Source of the DNA: UBA5216 sp043743335
Lineage (GTDB): Bacteria; Pseudomonadota; Gammaproteobacteria; Burkholderiales; SG8-41
Length of the DNA: 64,000 bases
Assembly: GCA_043743335.1 (NCBI GenBank)
Contig: JAYTWR010000149.1
Coordinates: 1-64,000 of the forward strand
Direction of reading: 5' to 3'
The stretch's first letter is position 1. Every line of letters starts with the position of its first letter. This document shows positions 51,007 to 58,471 of this stretch, in pieces. The notes under the pieces are model-generated. The model was not told where the DNA came from and ran no database searches. It worked only from the letters and a program-made list of their open reading frames with translations. The position numbers and the translations under genes are program-made.

Positions 51007-51753
51007 TTACGTCATATCCATGCCACCGTTGACGTGCAGCGTCGCGCCAGTGATATAGGCCGCGCCTGGCGAGGCCAAAAACACGACCGCCGCCGCCACA
51101 TCGGCAGCCTCTCCCAAACGCCCTAGCGGAATCTGCGTCATCAGGGCTTTACGTTGATCGTCGGACAGGCTGCGTGTCATATCGGTATCGATAAAGCCCG
51201 GTGCGACGCAGTTCACGGTGATATTGCGGCTGCCGATTTCACGCGCCAGCGATTTGGAAAATCCGATCATGCCAGCCTTGGCCGCCGCGTAATTGGCCTG
51301 TCCTGCATTGCCCATCTCGCCCACCACCGAGCCGATGTTAATAATGCGCCCGCTGCGCGCTTTCATCATGCCGCGCAACACGGCCTTGGACAGCTTGAAC
51401 ACCGCCTTGAGATTGGTGGCCAGCGTGTCGTCCCACTCATCGTCTTTCATGCGAATCAGAAGATTGTCGCGCGTGATGCCGGCGTTATTCACCAAAATGG
51501 CGATGTCGCCGAAGCGCTGCGTCACATCCGCCAGCACGGCGTCGATTTGCGCGGCGTCGGTGACGTTGAGCGTCACCCCCGCGCCCTGTATGCCGGCCTC
51601 AGACAGCGCTTGGGAAATGGTTTCCGCACCGGCCGCTGAAGTCGCCGTGCCAATGACTGTAGCGCCAGCCTTGCCGAGCGCCAGCGCTATCGCCCGACCG
51701 ATGCCGCGTGTCGCGCCGGTCACCAACGCCACCTTGCCGGCCAACGCGGTCAT
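51007..51753 (-). CDS. fabG: 3-oxoacyl-ACP reductase
   Basis: A 248-residue SDR with all key residues: TGATRGIG, NNAG, INIGSVVG (Ser), and YAAAK in QANYAAAKAGMIGF. C-terminal VNGGMDMT. It reduces 3-oxoacyl-ACP with NADPH. The start at 51753 overlaps the fabD stop (ATGA); the longer frame to 51864 is inside fabD. This intact SDR contrasts with the two degenerate ones elsewhere in the window. Confidence 0.95.
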   Translation of the reverse strand: MTALAGKVALVTGATRGIGRAIALALGKAGATVIGTATSAAGAETISQALSEAGIQGAGVTLNVTDAAQIDAVLADVTQRFGDIAILVNNAGITRDNLLIRMKDDEWDDTLATNLKAVFKLSKAVLRGMMKARSGRIINIGSVVGEMGNAGQANYAAAKAGMIGFSKSLAREIGSRNITVNCVAPGFIDTDMTRSLSDDQRKALMTQIPLGRLGEAADVAAAVVFLASPGAAYITGATLHVNGGMDMT

Positions 51754-52679
51754 TTCATCGCCTCCAGCGCCGCTGCCAAAGACGCCGGATCGATGATGGC
51801 AAAACTTTGCAGACGCTTGTCGATACGCCCCGTCATACCCGACAACACCTTGCCCGGCCCGCACTCCGCCACGTGGGTCACGCCGGTGCCGGCCATGTGC
51901 TTGATGACTTCTACCCAGCGCACGGGGTTGCAGGCTTGGCGCGCGAGCGCCGTCTTGATTGCGGCAGGATCACTCACTACAGACACATCGACGTTATTCA
52001 CCACCGGAATCTGCGGCGCGTTGAAGGTGACGTTTTTCAGGTAATCCGCCAGTCGGTCGGCGGCGGGTTTCAGCAGCGACGAATGAAACGGCGCACTCAC
52101 CGGCAACGGCAACGCGCGCCTCGCGCCACGTGCTTTGCACGCGGCCATACCACGTTCCACTGCCGCTTTGCTGCCCGCGATCACCACTTGGCTAGGCGCG
52201 TTGAAATTGACGGCTTCGACGACCTCGCCTTGACAAGCCTCGGCACACGCGGCGCGCACGCCGTCGTCATCCAGTCCCAAAATCGCCGCCATCGCGCCGG
52301 TGCCCATGGGCACGGCTTCCTGCATGGCTTGTGCGCGAAATCGCACCAGCGGCACCGCGTCTTTAAACGCAATCACACCTGCAGCGACCAGCGCGGTGTA
52401 TTCCCCCAAGCTGTGCCCCGCCACCATCGCCGGCACTGCACCACCCGCCGCCTGCCACGCACGATACGTTGCATACGCCGCCGTCAGCATCACCGGCTGC
52501 GTATTCACCGTTGCGTTTAAGTGCTCGGCAGGGCCTTCCGCAACCAACTGCCACAAATCCTGCCCCAGCGCCTCGGAAGCCTCGGCGAAAGTATCTTTCA
52601 CCACCGGCACTTCAGCAAACGGCTGCATCATGGCAACGGCCTGTGAGCCTTGACCGGGAAAAATCAGTGCCAATTTCAT
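51750..52679 (-). CDS. fabD: malonyl-CoA-ACP transacylase
   Basis: A 309-residue transferase moving malonyl groups from CoA to ACP. Active-site Ser in VAGHSLGEYTALVAAG, Arg in VRFRAQAMQEAVP, His in VTHVAECGPGKVLSG-type context, N-terminal FPGQGSQAVAMM. The ATG follows a boundary motif and its AT-rich extension, with no Shine-Dalgarno apparent. Confidence 0.95.
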   Translation of the reverse strand: MKLALIFPGQGSQAVAMMQPFAEVPVVKDTFAEASEALGQDLWQLVAEGPAEHLNATVNTQPVMLTAAYATYRAWQAAGGAVPAMVAGHSLGEYTALVAAGVIAFKDAVPLVRFRAQAMQEAVPMGTGAMAAILGLDDDGVRAACAEACQGEVVEAVNFNAPSQVVIAGSKAAVERGMAACKARGARRALPLPVSAPFHSSLLKPAADRLADYLKNVTFNAPQIPVVNNVDVSVVSDPAAIKTALARQACNPVRWVEVIKHMAGTGVTHVAECGPGKVLSGMTGRIDKRLQSFAIIDPASLAAALEAMK

Positions 52680-52693
52680 GATAAATTATTCAA

Positions 52694-52709
52694 TAAAATC
52701 AAATAGTTA
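52694..52709 (-). repeat. boundary motif copy 21
   Basis: TAACTATTTGATTTTA on the coding strand, with extension TTGAATAATTTA up to the fabD ATG. A partial repeat (TAACTATTTAAC) is just upstream. Confidence 0.88.
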
Positions 52710-52722
52710 AATAGTTAAATCG

Positions 52723-53721
52723 TTAAATACGAACCATGACTGCGCCCCAGGTAAACCCGCCGCCCACCCCTTCGAGCAGCACGTGCTGCCCCGGCTTGAT
52801 GCGGCCATCACGCACCGCCGTGTCGAGCGCCAGCGGCACCGATGCGGCTGAAGTGTTGGCATGACGATCCACCGTGGTCACCACTTTGTCCATCGGCAAC
52901 GCGAGCTTTTTCGCCGTAGCCTGAATGATACGGATATTGGCTTGGTGCGGTATCAGCCAGTCGATTTGCGATTTGTCCATGTGGTTGGCGACGAGCGCCT
53001 CGTCGGCCACCTCGCCCAGCACGCGCACCGCGAATTTGAACACCGCATTGCCTTCCATTTGCAACAGCGGCCGTCCGCTCACTTGCCCGCGATTCACGCT
53101 GCCCGGCACGGAAAGAATATGCGCGTGGCTGCCATCCGCATGCAAATGCGTGGATAAAATACCCGGCGTGTCGCTACGCCGCAAAACCACCGCGCCCGCG
53201 CCGTCGCCGAACAACACACAAGTGGTGCGATCCTGCCAATCGAGGATGCGCGAATACACCTCCGCGCCCACCACCAGAATATTTTGATACTGCCCCGAGC
53301 GCATGAAATGATCGGCCGTGGTCAGCGCGTAAACAAAGCCGCTGCACACTGCCTGCACATCAAACGCCGGACAATTTTTAGCGCCGAGCTTGGCCTGTAA
53401 AATGCACGCCGTGCTGGGGAACACCATATCCGGCGTGGTGGTGGCGACAATAATCAGACTCAAATCCGCCGCATTGGTGCCCGCCGCTTCCAGCGCGCGC
53501 TGGCTGGCTTTGAGTGCGAGATCACTGGCGAATTCGTGGTCCGCAGCGATGTGACGCTGGCGTATGCCGGTGCGGCTGAATATCCATTCGTCCGAAGTCT
53601 CGACGCTACCTTCGAGGTCTTTATTGGAAAGCACCTTGGCTGGCAGGTAGCTGCCCGTGCCGACGATGCGCGAAAAGTGAGTCAAGTGAGGCGTCAGGTG
53701 AGGCGTCAATGGAGGCGTCAA
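52723..53721 (-). CDS. fabH: beta-ketoacyl-ACP synthase III
   Basis: A condensing enzyme that starts fatty acid synthesis from acetyl-CoA. Triad: Cys in QAVCSGFVYAL, His in IPHQANIRI, Asn in HANTSAAS. The longest form (332 residues) begins at TTG 53721 and reads MTPPLTPHLTPHLTHFSRIVGTGSYLP. The (LTPH) units come from three 12-bp tandem repeats that also duplicate TTG/CTG codons. A start at TTG 53685 would give the normal family length. The true start is uncertain. Confidence 0.93.
   Translation of the reverse strand: MTPPLTPHLTPHLTHFSRIVGTGSYLPAKVLSNKDLEGSVETSDEWIFSRTGIRQRHIAADHEFASDLALKASQRALEAAGTNAADLSLIIVATTTPDMVFPSTACILQAKLGAKNCPAFDVQAVCSGFVYALTTADHFMRSGQYQNILVVGAEVYSRILDWQDRTTCVLFGDGAGAVVLRRSDTPGILSTHLHADGSHAHILSVPGSVNRGQVSGRPLLQMEGNAVFKFAVRVLGEVADEALVANHMDKSQIDWLIPHQANIRIIQATAKKLALPMDKVVTTVDRHANTSAASVPLALDTAVRDGRIKPGQHVLLEGVGGGFTWGAVMVRI
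53685..53720 (+). repeat. 3 x 12-bp tandem repeat at the fabH start
   Basis: Units AGTGAGGCGTCA, GGTGAGGCGTCA and ATGGAGGCGTCA, at the plsX/fabH junction. Confidence 0.9.
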
Positions 53722-54782
53722 GCGGCAATTCCGTTATTCTGCGGCAGCGGTGCCTGCGCCTGCGACTGCACATGGATATGCGTCAGGCGCTCCGAGATAT
53801 GCGCCAGCATGCCGGTGCGCACTTCTTCGACCGCGCGCCGCAACGCGCATTCAAAACTGTAGGCGTCCGCCGAGCCGTGGCTCTTCAACACAATGCCGCG
53901 CAAGCCCAGCAAACTCGCGCCATTGTAGCCCCGATAATCCACGCGCTTTTTGAATGAATTTAGCACCGGCATCGCCACTATCGCCGCGAGTCGCGTAAAA
54001 ATATTGCGGGCAAATTCTTCGCGCAAAAACGTGCGAATCAAATGCGCCAGTCCCTCGGCCGATTTCAGCGCGACATTGCCGACAAACCCATCGCACACCA
54101 CCACGTCGGTGGTGCCTTTAAAAATATCGTTGCCTTCGACGTTGCCGTAAAAATTGAGATCGCTGGCGCGCAGCAACTCGGCAGCGCGTTTCACCACCTC
54201 GTTACCCTTGATGTCTTCTTCGCCGATGTTGAGCAAGCCCACCGTCGGCGCGGTTTTGTGCTCCACGCAGGCCACTAACTCTGAACCCATGATGCCGAAT
54301 TGCAGCAAATGCTCGGCAGTGCAATCGACGTTCGCCCCGAGATCCAGCACATACACTTTGCCGGTGAGCGTGGGCATGATCGAGGCAATCGCTGGCCGGT
54401 CGATGCCCGGCAGCGTCTTCAACACATAGCGCGAAATCGCCATCAGCGCGCCCGTATTGCCCGCGCTCACAGCGGCCTGCGCCTCGTTGGATTTCACCAG
54501 ATCGGCCATCACGCGCATGGACGAATCTTTCTTGGAGCGCATGGCCACTGCGGGCGGCTCATCCATGCCCACCACTTCGGAGGCGTGACGTACCACCAGC
54601 CGGTCGCCAAACGCGGCGGGGCTGGATTTATTGAGTTTGAGTTGCGCCTCGATTTCGGCAGCAAGGCCCACGAGGACCACCCCGGCGTCGGCGTCATCGC
54701 GCAGCAAGCCGAGCGCCGCAGGCACTGTGACCGAGGGGCCGTGATCGCCCCCCATGCAGTCAACCGCTACCGTTACCCGCAT
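53718..54782 (-). CDS. plsX: phosphate acyltransferase PlsX
   Basis: A 354-residue enzyme making acyl-phosphate from acyl-ACP for phospholipid synthesis. MRVTVAVDCMGGDHGPSVTVPAAL is the classic N-terminus and sets the start at 54782. VLDLGANVDCTAEHLLQFGIMG, VGLLNIGEEDIKGNEVVKRAAELL and CDGFVGNVALKSAEG are conserved. Its stop overlaps the longest fabH reading. Confidence 0.95.
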   Translation of the reverse strand: MRVTVAVDCMGGDHGPSVTVPAALGLLRDDADAGVVLVGLAAEIEAQLKLNKSSPAAFGDRLVVRHASEVVGMDEPPAVAMRSKKDSSMRVMADLVKSNEAQAAVSAGNTGALMAISRYVLKTLPGIDRPAIASIMPTLTGKVYVLDLGANVDCTAEHLLQFGIMGSELVACVEHKTAPTVGLLNIGEEDIKGNEVVKRAAELLRASDLNFYGNVEGNDIFKGTTDVVVCDGFVGNVALKSAEGLAHLIRTFLREEFARNIFTRLAAIVAMPVLNSFKKRVDYRGYNGASLLGLRGIVLKSHGSADAYSFECALRRAVEEVRTGMLAHISERLTHIHVQSQAQAPLPQNNGIAA

Positions 54783-54889
54783 CTGAAACTGGCTTGGGTG
54801 GTTCGCCGGGATTTCACTGAGGCATCGCCTGAACGTCGCGCAGACGTCGCGCGGACGTCGCTGCAACCGCGAGCCTGCTCAAGCGCGGC

Positions 54890-55069
54890 TTACTCGCCTT
54901 TGGCTTTGAGAACCTTCTTGCCACGATAAAAACCGTTCGGGCTAATGTGATGACGCAGGTGCACCTCACCCGTGGTCGGCTCCAGCGCCAGCGGCGCTAC
55001 GTCCAGTGCTTGATGCGCACGATGCATGCCGCGCTTAGACGGCGATTTTTTGTTTTGCTGAACAGCCAT
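54890..55069 (-). CDS. rpmF: 50S ribosomal protein L32
   Basis: A 59-residue basic protein, MAVQQNKKSPSKRGMHRAHQ at the N-terminus and ISPNGFYRGKKVLKAKGE at the C-terminus. This matches bacterial L32 without the zinc-binding cysteines, as usual in Proteobacteria. AAGGAGTAG precedes the ATG at 55067-55069. It sits between yceD and plsX, the conserved location. Confidence 0.96.
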   Translation of the reverse strand: MAVQQNKKSPSKRGMHRAHQALDVAPLALEPTTGEVHLRHHISPNGFYRGKKVLKAKGE

Positions 55070-55125
55070 TTCACTACTCCTTCGATTAACGGGATATTAA
55101 CGGGATACTAACTGGGGTTACGTTA

Positions 55126-55141
55126 TAACTAATTGATTTTA
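55126..55141 (+). repeat. boundary motif copy 22
   Basis: Perfect consensus TAACTAATTGATTTTA with extension ATAAATATTATT, between yceD and rpmF and reverse to both. Confidence 0.9.
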
Positions 55142-55224
55142 ATAAATATTATTATCTGAACGATACAGGCGCAAGTTCACAACCTGCCCTCACTTTCGCC
55201 AATCCGTTACCAAAACTTTACTTG

Positions 55225-55740
55225 CTACTTAATCTTCAGCGCGGACAACACGCTAAAAGCCGTCACATTTTGACTACCGCCATCCGCTGCCACGCGGGTG
55301 GCCTTTGCCACACACGTGCCTTCTTCATGCCGCGGATACGGCGGCAACGCCAACAACACCTCATCCTCGATCAACGCAGTGACATCCAGCTCACCGCTTG
55401 CGACGATGCAATCCGGCTCGTCCGGATTATCACCCACAGCTTCATACTCGGCATCCAGCGCCTCAGCCGCTACCAAACGCAGCGCCGTGTCGATGGCGAC
55501 GCGATGCGTCAAGCCCTCCAGACAGCGCTGGCACTGCACCTGCACCACCCCGGTCACCCGCAAACGCAGCACCGGCCGCTCGCGACTGTCTGCGTCACCT
55601 GCCAAGGCATAGTCAAGATCACCGCCGTCGCCGAGCACACTTTCCACCAGCCGCGGCAAATCGGCCACGGCTATGGCGCCGGCCAAACGTCGCCGGTCCC
55701 GCACGAGTTTAAGGCTGTCTACGATGATGGGTTTTGACAT
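55225..55740 (-). CDS. yceD: YceD/DUF177 23S rRNA accumulation protein
   Basis: A 171-residue DUF177 protein: paired cysteines in VQCQRCLEG, the DEPDCIVASGELDVTALIEDEVLLALPPYPRHEEG acidic motif, and the short Pro-rich end. In E. coli YceD is needed for normal 23S rRNA levels. It lies upstream of rpmF and divergent from the Maf gene. Confidence 0.92.
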   Translation of the reverse strand: MSKPIIVDSLKLVRDRRRLAGAIAVADLPRLVESVLGDGGDLDYALAGDADSRERPVLRLRVTGVVQVQCQRCLEGLTHRVAIDTALRLVAAEALDAEYEAVGDNPDEPDCIVASGELDVTALIEDEVLLALPPYPRHEEGTCVAKATRVAADGGSQNVTAFSVLSALKIK

Positions 55741-55899
55741 AATTCACTTCGCCCGGCCCCACTTGCGCACCCGTTTTCGGGCGCGCGCAATCACGTGCGC
55801 AATCCCACACGCAATCCACACAATGCCCGCAGCGCACGTAAACCATCAATGATAGTATTTCCACGCGCCTTTGTCAAAGCTGAAAATCAGAAACTCGTT

Positions 55900-55915
55900 A
55901 AAAAGCAACTACTTA
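55900..55915 (-). repeat. boundary motif copy 23 (divergent)
   Basis: TAAGTAGTTGCTTTTT on the minus strand, upstream of the Maf gene. Confidence 0.6.
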
Positions 55916-55948
55916 GCTCAATCCCATGCCGTCAAAATCGCGCTACTC

Positions 55949-56533
55949 ATGCCCGCCCGCCGGTTAATTCTGGCTTCCTCGTCGATTTACCGGCGCAGCC
56001 TGCTTGACCGCCTAGGCCAGACTGTCGTGTGCGTCGCGCCCGATATCGACGAATCGCCACTGGCCCATGAGCGCCCGGCAGACACCGCGCTGCGCCTTGC
56101 GCTGGCCAAGGCGCAAGCCGTCGCCAGCACGCACCCAAGCGCATTGATCATAGGCTCCGATCAAGTGGCCGAACGCAACGGTGCCCCCATCGGCAAGCCC
56201 GGCACCCACGCCAATGCCGTGCAGCAACTGCAAGCCATGCGCGGCAAACGCGTGGCCTTTCACACCGCGCTGTGCCTGCTCGACGCCGCCAGTGGCCGAC
56301 ATCAACGCGAAAACGTCATCACCACCGTGCATTTTCGCGATCTCAGCGACGCACAAATCGAAAGCTACCTGCAACGTGAAAAGCCCTACGACTGCGCCGG
56401 CAGCGCCAAAATCGAAAGCCTCGGCATTGCACTGGTTCACGGCATCCACTGTGACGACCCCACGGCCTTGATCGGCCTGCCGCTGATCGCGCTGGTCAGC
56501 ATGCTCAAGCGCGAAGGGGTAGAAGTTGTTTAG
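55949..56533 (+). CDS. yceF: Maf-like 7-methyl-GTP pyrophosphatase
   Basis: A 194-residue Maf nucleotide pyrophosphatase. ATG 55949 gives the standard start RLILASSSIYRRSLLDRLG. The second signature SDQVAERNGAPIGKPG, with QVAE rather than QVV, places it in the YceF subgroup that hydrolyses 7-methyl-GTP. YDCAGSAKIESLGIALV is conserved. Divergent from yceD, as in many Proteobacteria. Confidence 0.9.
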   Translation: MPARRLILASSSIYRRSLLDRLGQTVVCVAPDIDESPLAHERPADTALRLALAKAQAVASTHPSALIIGSDQVAERNGAPIGKPGTHANAVQQLQAMRGKRVAFHTALCLLDAASGRHQRENVITTVHFRDLSDAQIESYLQREKPYDCAGSAKIESLGIALVHGIHCDDPTALIGLPLIALVSMLKREGVEVV

Positions 56534-56560
56534 CCTTAAGCCAACGCGGCGAATACCTTG

Positions 56561-56576
56561 TAACTATTTGATTTTA
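56561..56576 (+). repeat. boundary motif copy 24
   Basis: TAACTATTTGATTTTA with extension TACGGATTTTTAA, at the 5' edge of a Bug remnant. Confidence 0.88.
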
Positions 56577-56589
56577 TACGGATTTTTAA

Positions 56590-57043
56590 CATCAACCAGC
56601 CAAGCCGCTGACACCTACCCCGCAAAAAGCATACGCCTCATACACGGCTACGCCTCCGGCAGTTCTATGGACCTCAACGCCCGAGCCGTCGCGCAAAAAC
56701 TCGCCGAAGCGCTGGGTCAGCAAATCATCGAATGCTGCACGTGCCGTATCGCGGCGGCGGCACCACCGCCATCACCGATCTCGTCAGCGGCCGCGTCGAT
56801 ATGATGTGGAACAACCTCGCCTTCCTGCTGCCGCAGGTGCAAATCGGCAAACTCAAAGCGCTCGGCGTCACCGGCGTGCGCCGCATCTCCAGCATCAAGC
56901 ACGTGCCGACCATCGCCGAAAGCGGCCTGCCCGGCTATGAAATCGCTGGTTGGCAAGGCCTACTCGGCCCCGCTGCGCTGCCGAAAGACATCGTTGCGCG
57001 ACCGCAAAGCGCGCTGGTGAAAATCTTTGCGCAACCTTGCTAG
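56590..57043 (+). pseudogene. Bug receptor remnant with internal deletion
   Basis: One frame gives the mature N-terminus QAADTYPAKSIRLIHGYASGSSMDLNARAVAQKLAEALGQQIIE. It then breaks near 56730, and another frame continues with the C-terminal half (LHVPYRGGGTTAITDLVSGRVDMMWNNLAFLLPQVQIGKLKALGVTG...VPTIAESGLPGYEIAGWQGLLGP). About 120 residues are missing at the break, and the end stops short of the usual KWxKVV...KAE. The hydrophobic signal peptide is also gone, replaced by a boundary motif. Confidence 0.8.
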
Positions 57044-57064
57044 CAGAGCGCGCAAATGCCGCCG

Positions 57065-57349
57065 TCAATCCGCTTGAAAAAGCCGCTTGATAACGCGCCA
57101 TCTCAAACCAAAATCCGCGTCGCTTTCAGGGAGTTGCCAAACGTCATGCAAATGATCCGGCATCACGCAATACGTAATACGTAATACGTAATACGCCAGC
57201 GAGCGGAATGCGTGGCCTGCCTGTGCAACCCAAAACGCATTGCGCAGGCGATCAATCTCCGTTACCCGCATGCGGCTTTCGCAATCGGCAAGATTGACCG
57301 TGAAAAAGAATGTCCCACCCGAGGCGAGACTTCGTCGATAGCGCGACAT
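57065..57349 (-). pseudogene. RAYT (REP-associated tyrosine transposase) fragment
   Basis: 94 residues match the N-terminal part of Y1 transposases of the RAYT type: MSRYRRSLASGGTFFFTVNLADC, RLRNAFWVAQAGHAFRSLAYYV, the metal-binding HUH pair in MPDHLHDVWQLPESDADFGLRWRVIKRLF. Full-length RAYTs have ~150-180 residues with the catalytic Tyr towards the end, which is absent. A 7-bp tandem repeat (57171-57195) inserts seven residues just before MPDHLH. Confidence 0.75.
57171..57195 (+). repeat. 7-bp tandem repeat inside the RAYT fragment
   Basis: Three full TACGTAA units plus TACG. Three units equal 21 bases, so the frame is kept. Confidence 0.92.
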
Positions 57350-57361
57350 GAAGCACCGTTA

Positions 57362-57659
57362 TCACGCACGCTTGTTCGCGTGGGCACGCTGCGCTTTGCC
57401 TGCCCTTGCTTGCTTCACCGCCTCAATGATCGCGATCTCGTGCTTTAAAAGATCATTGGCCAGCGCCGACACCGGCACCCCCTTGCGCCCCCTTGCGTTG
57501 TGCTAGGTGCGCAAGATACGCCTGCACCTCGGCATCCAGATACACCGGCAGATTAAGCTTTGCATTCGGTCGATAAAACTGCCCGCGCACCCCTCCTCTG
57601 AAATCGATCTCGGCAGGCATATCCCCATCATTGCTGGGGGGCTGGTTCGCTGCGCTCAT
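57362..57659 (-). pseudogene. RHH/CopG-like antitoxin gene, frameshifted by a 10-bp duplication
   Basis: From ATG 57659 the protein reads MSAANQPP...MPAEIDFRGGVRGQFYRPNAKLNLPVYLDAEVQAYLAHLAQRKG, like small antitoxins with a C-terminal DNA-binding ribbon. It then leaves frame (GAQGGAGVGAGQ, stop at 57453). Removing one copy of the tandem 10-mer CCCCCTTGCG (57478-57497) restores PVSALANDLLKHEIAIIEAVKQARAGKAQ...NKRA to a stop at 57362-57364. The duplication therefore disrupts an otherwise intact ~95-residue gene. No toxin is adjacent to it in this operon except the PIN gene upstream. Confidence 0.7.
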
Positions 57660-57676
57660 CGCATCACTGGGTTGGT

Positions 57677-58105
57677 TCAATCGGCGCGGATCACCGCCAG
57701 CGCCTGCGCCGCCGGCACAATGCGCATGCCTCGACACTGCTTCAGATTCAGCAAATCCGAGTCGCCCGACACGATGGCGTCGGCTTGCGCCGAGAGCGCG
57801 CAGGCGATCACATGATCGTCATCGGCATCGGCGGTGACGATACCCTCGATGATTGCCGTTGCCGCAAAATTCACGATGGCGATATAGCGGGCCACGCACC
57901 GATCCGCCGTTTCACCGCTGACGGTTAAGCGCTTGACCAACTTCGGATAAGCCAGCACCTCGCGCAACTCCGCCACCAGCACCGCGCTGGTGTAAAGCTC
58001 AGCGGCGCCATCAAGCGCCGCATCCAACAAGCGGCGTGGCGGGCCATTCCACAACAGCCCCGAAATAACCGTATTCGTATCCAGCACCAGCCGCAGCGTG
58101 GGCAT
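57677..58105 (-). CDS. PIN-domain toxin (VapC-like)
   Basis: A 142-residue PIN nuclease from ATG 58105: D9 in LRLVLDTNTVISGLLW, Glu in VLVAELREVL, and the Asp pair in DADDDHVIACALSAQADAIVSGDSDLLNL. This is the acidic cluster that binds metal in VapC-type RNases. Its start overlaps the stop of the upstream 81-residue gene (ATGA), the normal toxin-antitoxin arrangement. The frame extending to 58207 lies in the antitoxin gene. Confidence 0.85.
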   Translation of the reverse strand: MPTLRLVLDTNTVISGLLWNGPPRRLLDAALDGAAELYTSAVLVAELREVLAYPKLVKRLTVSGETADRCVARYIAIVNFAATAIIEGIVTADADDDHVIACALSAQADAIVSGDSDLLNLKQCRGMRIVPAAQALAVIRAD

Positions 58106-58350
58106 CAGCCCGTGCCGCGTTGGCGCCGCTCGGCACGATAAGCGCGCACCTCGGCCACGATCTCCTGCTCGATCTCGTCCGTGAGGGGTTCCGGCATGCG
58201 CGCCCACATCTCGCGTAACGACTCGCCAGCCCTGCGGCGCTCCTCCTGAGTGGCCAGAAAGCTCACAAAATCAGCCACCTGTCCCAAGCGTTCAGGCGAC
58301 AGAATCTTTAACTTCTCAATCAGCGCTTCGGCAGTAATCGGGGCATTCAT
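58105..58350 (-). CDS. antitoxin partner of the PIN toxin
   Basis: An 81-residue protein from ATG 58350 preceded by AGGAGGTTGCCC: MNAPITAEALIEKLKILSPERLGQVADFVSFLATQEERRRAGESLREMW... and an Arg/Glu-rich C-terminus. The LSPERLxQVxDFVxFL pattern occurs in antitoxins of the DUF2281 type. Overlap with the PIN gene supports the assignment. No separate DNA-binding domain is evident. Confidence 0.75.
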   Translation of the reverse strand: MNAPITAEALIEKLKILSPERLGQVADFVSFLATQEERRRAGESLREMWARMPEPLTDEIEQEIVAEVRAYRAERRQRGTG

Positions 58351-58471
58351 GGGCAACCTCCTGAGCAGCGCTGTACGCCGCAAAAACCAAACCCGAATCA
58401 TCATACCACTCGCACCACCCCCCACGATCAGTCAGCGCGTAACCCGCCCTACGGGTTGCTCGGACGGCGAG

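Noticed and set aside
58440..58456. Hairpin AACCCG/CGGGTT downstream of the acyl-CoA synthetase
   Set aside because: Six-bp stem with no T tract on the relevant strand; too weak to call a terminator.
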